64,000 nt of DNA from Lates calcarifer (taxonomy: Eukaryota; Chordata; Actinopteri; Centropomidae), in the NCBI RefSeq assembly GCF_001640805.2, contig NC_066856.1, positions 15,475,087 through 15,539,086 on the forward strand, written 5' to 3'. The translations under genes were made by a program, and so were the position numbers. Below are positions 40,601 through 56,048 of this stretch, piece by piece; the stretch's first letter is position 1; the number at the start of each line of letters is the position of its first letter. Under the pieces are notes generated by a model. That model was given only the letters and a program-made list of their open reading frames with translations, was not told the origin of the DNA and searched no databases.

Positions 40601-43600
40601 CAGAATGGAGAGACTGAAGTGCTGATGCTCATCCTCTAGTAAAGCTAGCATTAGGAGACAGAAACAGCCATTTACTGTACGTAGCCTGTGATTAAACTGG
40701 CAAATAAACAACCTGCATGTGCTTTAAGGCTGACACTGGATGCCTCACTCCAGAGTCACCTGCTGCTGTCCACAACATGTTGGAAACCTTTAACTTCAAT
40801 CTGTCATGCAGACACAGAAAACCTCATGTTATAACCAACACTTACAGGAATAGTTTGACATTTTGTAAGATATGCTTACTTGATTTCTTGCTGAAGAGTT
40901 AGATGAAAAGCCAGGAGATGATTAGCTCAGGCCAAAAACTGGAAATGTGGGGGGGAACAGCTAGTGAGGCTCTGTCTAAAGGTAACAAGTTCAATAGAAG
41001 CAAGAATGTCCAACTATTCTTTCAGGCGAGAGTTTTCACTTGTTGAAGAGAAAATATAGCAAAGTAGTGCAAAGTAAAATAAAGTCGTATTTTTCTGACA
41101 GTTGGTGGTGAAGGTGCTGATGAATGACGGCAGCTCCAAAACTCTGATGGTCGATGAGAGGCAGAATGTCAGGGAGGTTCTGGACAACCTGTTTGAAAAG
41201 ACTCACTGCGACTGCAATGTGGACTGGAGCTTGTGTGAGACCAACCCTGAGCTGCAACTCGGTGAGTTACTGCACTAAAATTGAACATAATGTTCTGTAC
41301 CATGTGGTGGATTCTGCATACCTGGGAGGTAACAATAGCACACAGGCTGAGGAGGGTTTATGACCAGTGATTAATCTATCAACAATAGCCATTGCTTTTA
41401 ATGTGCTGCCACTGGTTGATGTAGCACTGTAGTGGTTCATCTTGTGGTTAAGTATTTTCAGGTGAAAATAAAAAGTATTACATTTCCAGCATTAGTTTGT
41501 AATAAATCTACTTAAAACTACCAACCTTTCATAACAGAAAATACAAAGAAAAAGATGTCATATTACTTGCGACACTGCTTTGTTGGCAAGTGATTTCTGG
41601 GTAATGTAGTGCAGGAACACCACAGCAATACGCACTAGCTGAGCAGCAGATATATCAACAAAATCAGAAAAACACAGCGGTGGTAGATTACCACTTTAAC
41701 ATTGTAAGCCTTCAGTGTGTTTTTATATGAATTGTCAACTAAACACACACACACACACACAATGTACAGTGTGGGATATTTCATCGTGGTCCAGATGATG
41801 GACTGTGTTTTTATTGGCACGATGGCGACCACACTGCAGCGAGCTCACAATGAAACATTGATCTTACTCCCATTCATCTCTCTCTCCCTCCTCCCCTCTC
41901 TCCTATAGTCTCTCTATCCCTCTCTTTCTTGCACACACACACAGTGTAGACAGGTGGGTTTAATTTGTTGTATCGGACACTGTCAGTCATCCTCTCTGTC
42001 ATGCGGAAATAGGAGCCTTATGATCTCAATCCTCTGTCTGAGCAGTCTGTGCTATATTTACTTCAGCTGCTGGACGTCAGATTCTCCAGCCGTTTGTTAA
42101 CATCTGTTTTCTCTGTTTTCTAACAACTTCATCAGATTGTTACGGAGATAATTCATATTTTTTAAAGAACCAAGCTTATATATCATGAACAAGGAGTCAT
42201 TGTACTCCATCGTGACACTGTTTCAATGAAATACCGGTGGTAGAATCATTAACCTTTGCAAGCAATAAAATCTAAGTCAATATTGTTTTGCTTGAAAATT
42301 ATATTCATGTAATTTTATCTGCAGCTACTTAAGCTGTGACACACTAAATTAAAGGATAAGCCTGGAATTATTCCATTAAATGCCAAAATCGAGAATGTCT
42401 AAGTCCATTTCGCAAAACATCCCTACCCTGTCTGTGGCACTCTTCCCCAAGTCCATTCATTCCTGTTGAAGATGCAAATCTTCAAAAATTGGTCACAAGT
42501 TTACAGTTAAATGTTTAAAAAAAAATGTTTAAAGTTATTTCCTTAAACGTCTGGGTGCTGTAGTTTTTGTCAAACGTCACTACAACAGGAGGAAATAGTG
42601 TGGTTATTAGTGGCTATATAGCAGAAAAGAGTAGGTGAGATTAATTCACAATAAACTACAGTACAGCACCCAAAGATGATTTATCTATGCTGCCAGTGCA
42701 AAAACAAATGAGGAAATGTGTGTTTCCTTGTGGTTAACGCTGTTTATTTTTAACCAAATGATACACCATGTTTTAAGTGAGCTGTCTGAGACACAGATAG
42801 CCACTTATAAATTCTTCTGTGTTGGCAATTTGACTCATTTGCATGGGGATGAGCGGTGTCTTGTGTCATCTCTGACTAACTGGGCAGCATGACAACTTGA
42901 CAATGGAAACTGTTTGAGTTCATTCATTTTTAAATGCGTGACCCCCCCTGACACAGTATGTGTTATGTTACAACTACTGAAACATTTAAGCTAGTGTTTA
43001 ATCTTTACTGATAAAAGCCAAGGCTAGTCATGCTCAGTAAACACCCACAGAGCTCAACAGCAACAGCATCTTCAAACAAATCTTAACTGTTAAAATCACC
43101 CACATGCTCACCATCCACACCACTGCAACACAGCATGTGGCTGATGTAGTTCAAAGGGGTTTTTACTCCTAATAACTCACTCCAGCAGCGCAGTCACACC
43201 ATCCGTTTAATGATTGTAATAGTCAAACTATAGACTGGAACGCTGGCAGCAATTTATTTAATGCCTACCTCTGCCTCGGCCAGTAACCTGCAATTGGGGT
43301 ACATGGCTAAACTACAGTCAAATGCCCACTACATGATGGAGATCTATAGGCACTGCTTGTGTGGGTGGGCAGAGAGGAGGAGGTAGAGAGTGCTCTTAAT
43401 GTGTTTTTGAGGTTTAGTGCCCATTTAAAGTTCTTTCAGCAAAGTGGGGAGGGTTGTATTTTATGGAGCCCTTCCTTAATTCAGCCCATTTGAAACAGAC
43501 AATTATACAGCTGTGAAACTGACTTTGAACCAAGCTCAGCTGATTTAAAGATTTGTGACAGAGTGAACTGCTGTACATGGGATAAAGCATTTGTTTTACA

Positions 43601-46600
43601 AAGCCAAAACAGAGGTGCCACAGAAAATACAAAGTGAGATTAAAGAGTGGTAGACTCTGGTTTAGATAATAATGTTCTGTTAGATCAGTGTGACAAAATC
43701 AGACCTTTTTTTTTTTTTTTTGTAGAGCGGGCATTTGAAGACCACGAGAACCTTGTGGAGCCACTCTCAGCATGGACGAGGGACAGCGAGAACAAAGTCC
43801 TTTTTCAAGAGCGCAAAGAAAAATATGAGGTTTTCAAAAACCCACAGGTTTGTCCCCCTCACTGTACACTCCACCACACACCAGCTTCAGCTCTTTAAAT
43901 CTAGCAGCCTATACACTGAGCAATCAGAGGTGATATGCGTGTGATATCTCAAAAGTCCAACACTGGCTAGTTCATTATTCTTGGCCTTGGTTTGTGCAAG
44001 TCTATCTCTACATTGTTTCAGCTGAGCACCATCTGGCTATTTTCACTGCTGAATTGTCTGAATTATGAGATGTCTTTGCTCCGTGCAGGATGACCTCTTA
44101 CATTTATGTCCTCACTGTAATATATCAGACAAAACAGCTTCAGGCAAAAGACAGTGAGATCTTGGCATGTTTGTTGATATAATGGAACCCTTTATAGTCC
44201 CAGAGTATTTAATGTATTGGGTCTGTTGGCAGAGATAAATAGCTGCATTGGAAAACTGGTGAGATATTCTCATTTTTAAAGTCCTCCATCATGTCTTCCA
44301 CGTCCCCCAGCAAAAGACAGATCTGTTTTATACCGTACGTCCCTATCAATTTACGGTTTTAACTTTTGACAAGAGCTACCAGAATAGAATTCCCCTTTGG
44401 GCTTTCTCTCAACCACTGTGAAAATATATAGGCGCAGACTGTGATATGAAATCAAACTAGCTCAGTCACACAGGGACAAAGAGTTGGGGTTGGGGGTTGG
44501 GTTGAAAGCAGGTAGAGAATTGTTTCCCACTGAGTTTGCTGATAACCAGTGTTTGAACTGATATTCAGTATATTTAAATTTAGATTTAAAAAAAAAAATC
44601 AAATGTTTTATCCTCATTGAACAAGTTCTGAGGTCCATTTACTTCACATAAAAATCAGAATGATGAATACGTATTTGAGGGACTACAGACATTTGATGTC
44701 TTCAGCCACATGAATGGTTCTGTAGCTGCACTAAGGCACAGCAGTCAAATGTTAAAATGCACATGCAACTGTAGCATGCTCAAACTGACAATGCCAACAT
44801 CCTGATATTAAGTAGGCGTAATGTTTACCTTGGACACCATTTTAGAGTAGTGTGTTAGAAAGCTAACATTTGCTACTTATCACCAAAAGGAATGAAGGTT
44901 TTGCAAGTGTTTTAAGTCAGAGGTTCATCAAAGTTACTGGGATTAATCCTGAGGGGGATATGAATGTGTCCAGCAGATTTCTTGGTAAACTATCCAGTAG
45001 CTGTTGCGACATTTCATTCAAAACCACATTAGCAGTTCCTAGTCATGTCGCTCACATGGCTAAAAATTGCTAATATATTGGGAAATTGCTGTATCAGGCG
45101 TACTGTAATCATTAATGTACTTTGTATTTTATTCCTGCAGAACTTTTATCTATGGAAAAAGGATAAGAAAGCTCTCAAAGACATAAAAGACAAAGACAAG
45201 GATATATTAATACAGGTAAATAAACTTATATGTACACACACAAACCCATAGTGAAACATTTTCTTTAAACAGTTACACCAGTGGGAGCTCCTCTCAGTGA
45301 CCCCTTTCATCCCTCTTTCACCTCCACAGGAGAACTTCTGCGGGACTTCCATCATCGTGCCTGATCTGGAGGCGGTGCTGCACCTCAAAGAAGACGGCAA
45401 GAAGTCCTGGAAGCAGCGGCTCTTCCAGCTGAGGGCCTCGGGAATTTATTATGTGCCCAAAGGGAAGACCAAGGTCAGGGGTCAAAAGAGAGGGGGGGCA
45501 TCATTTGTGGCAAAGAGCAGAGAATAAACACACCTCTACAGCAGCTGGAACGTTCAGCTGTACTCGAGAAAGTTGAACAGCAGTTTTTAAAGATGAAAAT
45601 CCTGCAGATATAGAGATGTTTTTGCAATATCAACTGAAATCCTAATGAGATGTGAGGTCGGCTTTTTTCATTTTTCACTGGGACTACAAAGTTCTTGTGT
45701 GTTGCATTTCTGCTTTATCAACCCCACTCTTGTTTCATGCACCACTGAATATAACTAGAGCTTTTACTCCCTGCTGGATACCTACAGTATATTCATTTAC
45801 GGTATATCTTAGATCTCTTGGCAGCTTCTACTCCCAAACATACCATTCATACAGTACATTATGCACTGCTACACCATTTGTAGTGCAGATATTCAACTCA
45901 GCAGACACAGAAACAAACCACAAGAGAACAAAAAAGACACTACAGATCAAATTGTAACGTAATCTTCTTTTATTTCTTTTCAGTCATCTCGTGACCTTGT
46001 TTGCTTCCTCCAGTTTGACAATGTAAACGTCTACTATGGCAAAGACTTTAAGAGCAAATACAAGGCCCCAACTGACTTCTGCTTTGTTCTGAAGGTAAGT
46101 TTAAAATATGTTGTGTTATTAATCAAGTGTACAGTGACACACCCTTTTTGATTAACAGCGAAGCTGCAACTTCCCCTATAACTGAGAACACTAGACTGTA
46201 ACACCAAATGTTTCTGTTGTTGTCCATGCAAAAATACTTGTCTTACACATTATATTACGAGATATCAATGCAGCTGATTATAAATACATGGTGGTTTCAG
46301 GGTCTATGGTCAGCCCAACAGTTGTTTGCTTAACTGGAAATGTGAAATGCAATAAATAGTTTAGTTTGAAGAAGTGAAAGGACTCGGTTTTGTCCAATTT
46401 AGCTGAGGGTGGTGGGAATGAAAATGACAAGATGATTTTTAAAGCATTTCCTCACATTCCTTTAAAAGAAATAACTGTAAAAGAGCCATGCATTTAATTA
46501 AAAGAGACTTTAAAATGGAGAATATTAACATTAATGGGAGGTATCCATTTAAGAGCGAGAAATGCTGACATGAAAAAAGAGAGAATTAGATGGTTTGGTG

Positions 46601-49600
46601 GTCAAGTCTTAAAGGGATGTGAAAGTCTGCGTTCTTTCCCTATCTCGTCTTGGAAACACTAGAATCAGCAGATACCATTAGACTAGATGGTGAGGATCAA
46701 AGCGAAAAGAGCTTAGAGAAGCAAAGAAACTGAATTACCTAGCAGTGAAAGACAGAGTCCTCAAGGTTTGAGTTGAAGGGAGGAGAATGAGGTGCTGTTT
46801 GTCCAAGGGCAAAGGAAAAATGGCCTGTCACAGTGGACATTTTGGAAGGCTGGCTGGCTTTCATGTGGTTTCTTGTCCTTGGTGTTTATGGCACAATGTA
46901 GTAAAACTTGTTAAAAGCTGCTTCAACTGCGGTTGATAATATGAAGATGGTGGCCTTTGAGTCATTGGTGGGGTGGTGGTGGTGGTGGGGGGGGGTGTTT
47001 ATGAGCTGCCCAAACCAGAGGTGTTGCTAGAGGTAATCTCTAATGTCACTCTAATCATGAACAACTGATATCACATTATGTGGAAATTTAACTTCCTCTA
47101 CAGTGGAAAGCAATCTAGACCAGCAAATGCTTTTGTAATCAGTATGACTGCTCATTTTCTAAATGGATAAAATCAACAACAAAGACTATCCCAGGTAAAC
47201 ATCTTATTGGTTCCCATTTAAGATAACAGCGTACCTGAAGATACAATTTATTTATAAGATACAGTTTCCTTCTCTGTTTGTTCACGAACACTAACAGTAT
47301 TATATCAAATAATAGGAAATGAAAATATATAAGCTATTGAATTAGTGTTGCCCTTTAACACTCGGATTCTAGATTCACTCTGCCCCCTTGTGGCACCCTG
47401 TGATAACGTCTAATCGAAAACAGTAAATCATCATGATTCCTGAGTTAGTTAAGGCCCTCAGGCAGAGTCAGTGGATTTTTTTTGCAAATTTTTTTTTCAC
47501 TAAAGTAATGAAATACAATAGAGTTTGTACAACAGCTGAAAAGAAGGAGGTCATGGTGCCATTATTCAGTTTGTCTCCCTAGAGATTACTGGTTGTGTGC
47601 TTTGGTCTGTTGTTGCCCAAAAAACAAGCTTGATGCACATTTAAAGTGAGCTGTACTGATCATCAGTAATTATTATTTGGGATTAATTGTTTGGTAAAAA
47701 TGACCACCTACCAGACAGTCACAAATCCCTACTTGTTTGGTCCAACTAGCAGTCCAGAACCCAAAGATATTCAGTTTACTGACACATTAGACACAATCAG
47801 CAAATCCTCACAACCAGCCACATGACTATTAAAGTTCTGAGAAAAAATAACAAAGTAGGTGGTCAGATGGTGTTTGTTTTTTACTGGCTTAACCATATTT
47901 ACTATGTGGAATTGTCTCTGTAGCATCCTCAAATCCAGAAGGAGTCTCAGTACATCAAGTATCTGTGCTGTGATGACGCCTGGACCATGAATCTTTGGGT
48001 GACTGGAATACGCATTGCAAAGGTAAATGTGAACCCTGCTTTTAATAACCAAAATACAATCTCCACTAAACCAAAAGGTCTAAGGTCACACTCCGTGGTG
48101 TGTTTCTTACACTTCCAGTACGGAGCGTCGCTGTATGAAAACTATAAAACAGCCGAGAAGAAGGCGGCTGTCAGCTCTGTGTGGACAAACCGCAGCACGC
48201 CATCGAGCTCCAATCCATCAACGCCCTCACCCACCATCAAAGGTAGTACGACACGCAAACTCTCTTTGCTGAGTGTTTCGCTGATGTGAAACAACCCAGA
48301 TGAAGTGACACTAGTACAAACCTTTTCCTCGTACAGTATGTTCACTCATGGTGTTTCTCTTCTTCTAGCCAAGTCACCAAGCCAGGCAAACGGTCATGCT
48401 ACCAAACCCCGACCTGCATCTCAGGTAAACAACCATCTAAATCTACAGTCTATAAAAAAACAGTGAAAAATACCCATTTCAGTTTCCCAAATCTCAGTGA
48501 CATGTGATATGTAACTATATATTCATAGAAAGGTTCCTGGAAAGTATTATGTAAATTTCTAGTAATTGTAGGGAAAGTGCAGACACTGCTCATTTGGTAC
48601 ATTTGCAACTAATGACTTGTGAATGAATAACTACTAATGTAACCTAAAAAGTGTTTTAATCAGTGCACTGCAGATCAGGTAAACATGCAAAAATGTGAAA
48701 TTTGTATTTGAGTATTTGCTTTTTTTCTTTGTCATATGTGAGAGTCAATTTAAAATTGTTTGCTTTTTGACAGTTGGTCAAACATAACAAGCAAAAAAAG
48801 ACTTTTACTCATATTTTTAAAAATCACCTCATAGACTATAAACAATGACAAGAGAAAATAAGCTTTAGTTTCAGTCCTTAACCAAACACAACTATCTCAA
48901 ATTGCTTTCTCAGAACTTTATTTTCTTTTACTGATTAATGACTCGTTCCAAGTTACAGTTCTTTCCAAGAAACTTCATAGGAAATTATTAGGATGTAAAA
49001 GGATGCATTACATAGAGTCAAATTTTCACATTTGTGAAGTGATCATTCGTTTGATCATTCTCAAAGGGTGGATGGATAAGATATCCTGACTGTCTCTTGT
49101 CTTAGTCAAGTTAAAACATCAGTGTGTAGACCCGCCCTGCCTGGTAAATTCACCACCTCCTGTACATGTTACAATGTTTTATATTCTGTCTTCTCAGGAC
49201 TTCGGAAATATCCCACCTCCACCTCCACCTCCACCCCTACCATCAACTGAGATTCTCCCACCACCACCTCCAGACCCAGTGCTCCCTCCACCACCTCCTT
49301 TGGCAGCCAAGAGTTATGCAAAACCTGTTCCCCCCCAGCGACACCTGCCAACCAACTTCCCTCCACCTGCAATGGACAACCTCCCTCCTCCACCCCCGCC
49401 TCCACCCATGGATGACTCCTCAGAGGCCCCACCAGACTTCCTTCCGCCCCCTCCTCCGGCCGCTGGCTTTGGTTCGCTGCCTCCGCCTCCTCCGCTGTTG
49501 ATGAACTCCCTACCACCGCCGCCTCCCAGTTTTGGGGGTATGGACCAGTCTCTGCCTCCTCCGCCACCAGATCCAGAGTTTTTACCACCTCCTCCAACTC

Positions 49601-49836
49601 AGCAAGTGTACATAGGGGCTGGAGCGCCCCCTCCACCTCCGCCGCCTCCTCCACCTGCTGCTGCAGCTGCTGCCCCGAGAGCACCGGTGCGGCCCTCTGG
49701 ATCAGTGAAGAAGCTGCCTCCTGCTCCGCCAAAGAGGACTACACCCTCGCTGCTTGGAGAAGGAGGAGGGGGAGGAGGTGGAGACTTCATGTCAGAACTC
49801 ATGCTAGCCATGCAGAAGAAACGTAGCGATCATTAG
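34684..49836 (+). CDS. apbb1ip: Amyloid beta precursor protein-binding family B member 1-interacting protein (RIAM)
   Basis: RIAM is a Rap1 effector that brings talin and Ena/VASP to the membrane to activate integrins. Exons: 34684-34743, 36044-36137, 37675-37958, 39484-39561, 41102-41261, 43726-43847, 45141-45215, 45330-45473, 45984-46094, 47924-48022, 48119-48242, 48369-48424, 49198-49836 (TAG). All phases join, giving 681 residues (human, from memory, 666). Residues 1-20 (MDDIDAMFSDLLGEMDLLTQ) match the talin-binding helix, and a second acidic helix follows at about 52-80. An RA domain spans about 173-260, with MVDERQNVREVLDNLFEKTH. A PH domain spans about 295-405, including CGTSIIVPDLEAVLHLKEDG. 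Residues 470-650 are proline-rich with many LPPPP Ena/VASP and profilin sites, and the end is FMSELMLAMQKKR. The start ATG directly follows an acceptor, so a non-coding first exon lies upstream. The gene is intact. Confidence 0.96.
39021..39250 (+). repeat. Partial copy of the AGTAGTTTGACA MITE family
   Basis: The segment contains 'ctgctgagagttagatgag', 'ctcatatccgtagggtaaatat', 'cttagcttagcatgaagact' and 'ggctctgtccaaaggt', in the order of the fish repeat seen at 19438. The outer ends are lost. It lies in an apbb1ip intron. Confidence 0.6.
40848..41024. mobile_element. Short internally deleted MITE with inverted ends
   Basis: The left end is ACAGGAATAGTTTGACATTT. The right end, inverted, is GAAAGAATAGTTGGACATTC. 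Inside is a condensed form of the family ('gagttagatgaaaag', 'ggctctgtctaaaggtaac'). The copy is about 177 bases and ends about 75 bases before the RA-domain exon of apbb1ip. Confidence 0.65.
41746..41761. repeat. Short (AC)n microsatellite
   Basis: About eight AC units in an apbb1ip intron. A similar short run occurs at 41934-41943. Confidence 0.85.
44690..45060 (-). repeat. Interspersed repeat copy (family of 15130-15460), reverse orientation
   Basis: The segment carries 'gtagcatgctcaaac', 'gaaagctaacatttg', 'gggattaatcctgaggggg' and 'gtccagcagatttcttgg', which are diverged reverse complements of the family. It ends about 80 bases before exon 45141-45215 of apbb1ip. Confidence 0.5.
46970..46998. 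repeat. (GGT)n / poly-G tract
   Basis: GGTGGTGGTGG is followed by a run of nine or more G residues in an apbb1ip intron. Confidence 0.85.
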
Positions 49837-50328
49837 CTTGAGCAGGTAGTTTGTGGAGTATAAAGAACAACTTAACCCTTAATCAGCCTTTTCTTGATTC
49901 CAGCAAAACTGCGTTTTACAGCCACAGACATCAGCCACTGGAGATCAATACACACATCATCTCTTCAACAATACAGACATTCATCCATTATCCTTCTTAT
50001 CCTTAAGTGCTTATCGAAGACATAACCATGCATGACTCCAGACAGAGGGTAATTGTTCTACAGACCAGTTTTGAAACTTTAGCTGAGACACCAATGACTG
50101 TCACAGTTAGCTGTAGGAAAATGTAATACAACAAACACGAGGTGTAATTTTTTTTGTGCATGACATAAAAAATATCATGCTGTTATCATTCTTTAAAGAG
50201 ACATTTTTTCGATAGAATTGTGTATATTGTCATATTTGCCTGGAGGGCTGTAAATATACCACTTTCCCACCTACACTGGAATATACACTGTACCCAGTTA
50301 GTTAGCAAAGGTCTTTTACCCAAATAAA
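49837..50328 (+). terminator. apbb1ip 3' UTR and poly(A) signal
   Basis: No further coding follows the TAG. AATAAA at 50323-50328 is the first good plus-strand poly(A) signal. The next gene converges from the other side. Confidence 0.65.
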
Positions 50329-50697
50329 TCCCTTTAATTCCTGGTGACATAAGAAATGCATGGACTGAGCATCATTTCTTACTGGACTGATTTATTGGGT
50401 GGTCCTCCTGTCATCTAGTGGAACCTGCTGCTATTGGCTGTTTAAAAACACATGATGTATGACATACGGTACGGTCTATCTAAAAGCAACAACCTCCCTG
50501 GATTAAGTATCATAATCGATCAGTGTAACGCCTTGAAGATGCTGTAAAACTCTAACAAATGAAACAGCACTGGACCTAGTTACATTTTGTATCTCTGCTG
50601 TGCATGTGAATAGTATGCAGTGTTTAATGTGGTACTGTATAAGAACCTGGATGCATAAAAAAGCAACAGGACAGCCTCTCAAATCAGCATCTTTGTC

Positions 50698-50922
50698 TTT
50701 ATTTTGGAGTCAAAGGGGAAATACAAGGTGCTTGAAGGTATTTAGCTGATTACAATTTTATGATCAAAAGGCTATTTCATTTTTCATTACACAGCTATGA
50801 CCTTGACATTTTGGAGCAAATATATTCCACTATCCTGACAGGATTAACCAAAATATACCACAAAAGACCATTTAAGTTACAATTCTTCTTCACTTGAGTA
50901 TTTTGCTCTTTTGGGGGCTCAC
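50698..50922 (-). terminator. SelO-like gene 3' UTR and poly(A) signal
   Basis: On the minus strand, AATAAA lies at 50703-50698, about 220 bases past the stop codon. I looked in this interval for the ATGA...AA...GA core of a SECIS element at suitable spacing and saw no convincing one, but RNA folding was not possible. Confidence 0.6.
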
Positions 50923-55038
<4,116 letters not shown>

Positions 55039-55118
55039 GTCCACAGACAGAGCACATTCGTTGAATGCACCTGAAGAAGGGTAAACTATGACCTTAAGCT
55101 GGTCAATAGAATAAACAA

Positions 55119-55599
55119 CAATGGTAGAAGTACTCTGATTCCTTGCTCTAGTAAAAGTAGTAACACCACAGTGTAAAAATACAAATTTGACTTATATAAC
55201 ATTAAAAATAGATTATTATAGTATTATTAACTAAATGCACTTAGAGTATAAGAGTGTTATATATAGTATCCTATGTTATCCTATATTATAGGTGTTATTA
55301 CTGTTACATTAATGCAATAGCAGCCCTATGGGTAGTTTATTATACATGGATACATCACATTTTATTTGTGGATCATGTGTTGCAATTCAATTTTATATCA
55401 AAGTTATTAGTAACTGAGACTGTGACATAACTGTGGCGGAGTAAAAGATGTGTTACTTGTCAGCGCTATGTGAAGTACAAGTGTAACGTACCAATCAAAT
55501 GTCAGTGCTCAACCAAAGTACAAACACCTTACAATTGCACTAAAGAGCAGTAACTACTTGAGTAAATGCGCTTCACTCTTGAGTTACTTTCCACCACTG
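55119..55599. mobile_element. hAT-like MITE, near full length
   Basis: The left end is CAATGGTAGAAGTACT. The right end, inverted, is CAGTGGTGGAAAGTAACT. The flanks ATAAACAA (left) and ACAAACAG (right) match at six of eight positions, as expected of an aged 8-bp hAT target duplication. The internal 'agtaaaagtagtaac' and 'ccacagtgtaaaaatac' words are those of the abundant fish family. The element has no coding capacity. Confidence 0.7.
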
Positions 55600-56014
55600 A
55601 CAAACAGTCACTAATGTAACGAAGTTATCGGTTACATTTAATTATGCTCTTATTCAGGTAAAACCCGTGCTAAGTTTAAGTGATTAACTGTACTGTGGAA
55701 GCAAGGTAGGTTAACATAATTCTGGTTTATTCGTGACAATATCCCATAACGTTAACACCAGTAGCTGAAGTTACCTAAGTAAATAGTTAACTATCCAGCT
55801 ATTAGCCTCGTCCCGAACTTAAACGCTTGCATTTTCCTGGAGAAGACACCCGTAATTTACATCTACCACTGCATTTTAGATAAAGACAAAGTCAATTTTA
55901 AAGAAATCGTTCCTGTCTCTATGAACTCTCTGCCTTCCGTTGCTAACGTTACATCCTTGTTGCGTTGCGTCATCAACCGACGCCCCGGTTACACTTTTCC
56001 GGTTCCGTTAAGAT

Positions 56015-56020
56015 ATGTAA
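56015..56020 (+). promoter_or_regulatory. Minimal start-stop upstream ORF before pdss1
   Basis: ATG is directly followed by TAA, 28 bases before the pdss1 start codon. It matters only if transcription starts upstream of it, which is not known. Confidence 0.4.
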
Positions 56021-56048
56021 CCTGACGAAGCGTGTGGCTGTGGGAAAG

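Larger units (their letters stand above)
55039..56048. promoter_or_regulatory. Divergent upstream region of the SelO-like gene and pdss1
   Basis: About 1 kb separates the two start codons. A minus-strand acceptor (cccttcttcag, ending about 55073) lies just before the SelO ATG, so its first exon must be further right, probably near 55.75-55.95 kb and close to the pdss1 start. Near 55960-56050 are GCGTCA (CRE-like), TTTCCGG (ETS-like) and, over the pdss1 ATG, AAGATGGCGG (YY1-like). There is no TATA box. A MITE fills 55119-55599. Shared promoter use is an inference. Confidence 0.5.

Noticed and set aside
49169..49732. 187-residue minus-strand open frame rich in Glu/Val/Gly
   Set aside because: It is antisense to the proline-rich last exon of apbb1ip; CCN repeats leave the opposite strand free of stops.
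50698..50922. Possible SECIS from the 'atgaaaaatgaaatag...tgat' stretch (minus strand)
   Set aside because: The ATGA and GAT elements are too close together to leave the usual helix and apical loop, so I do not call a SECIS.
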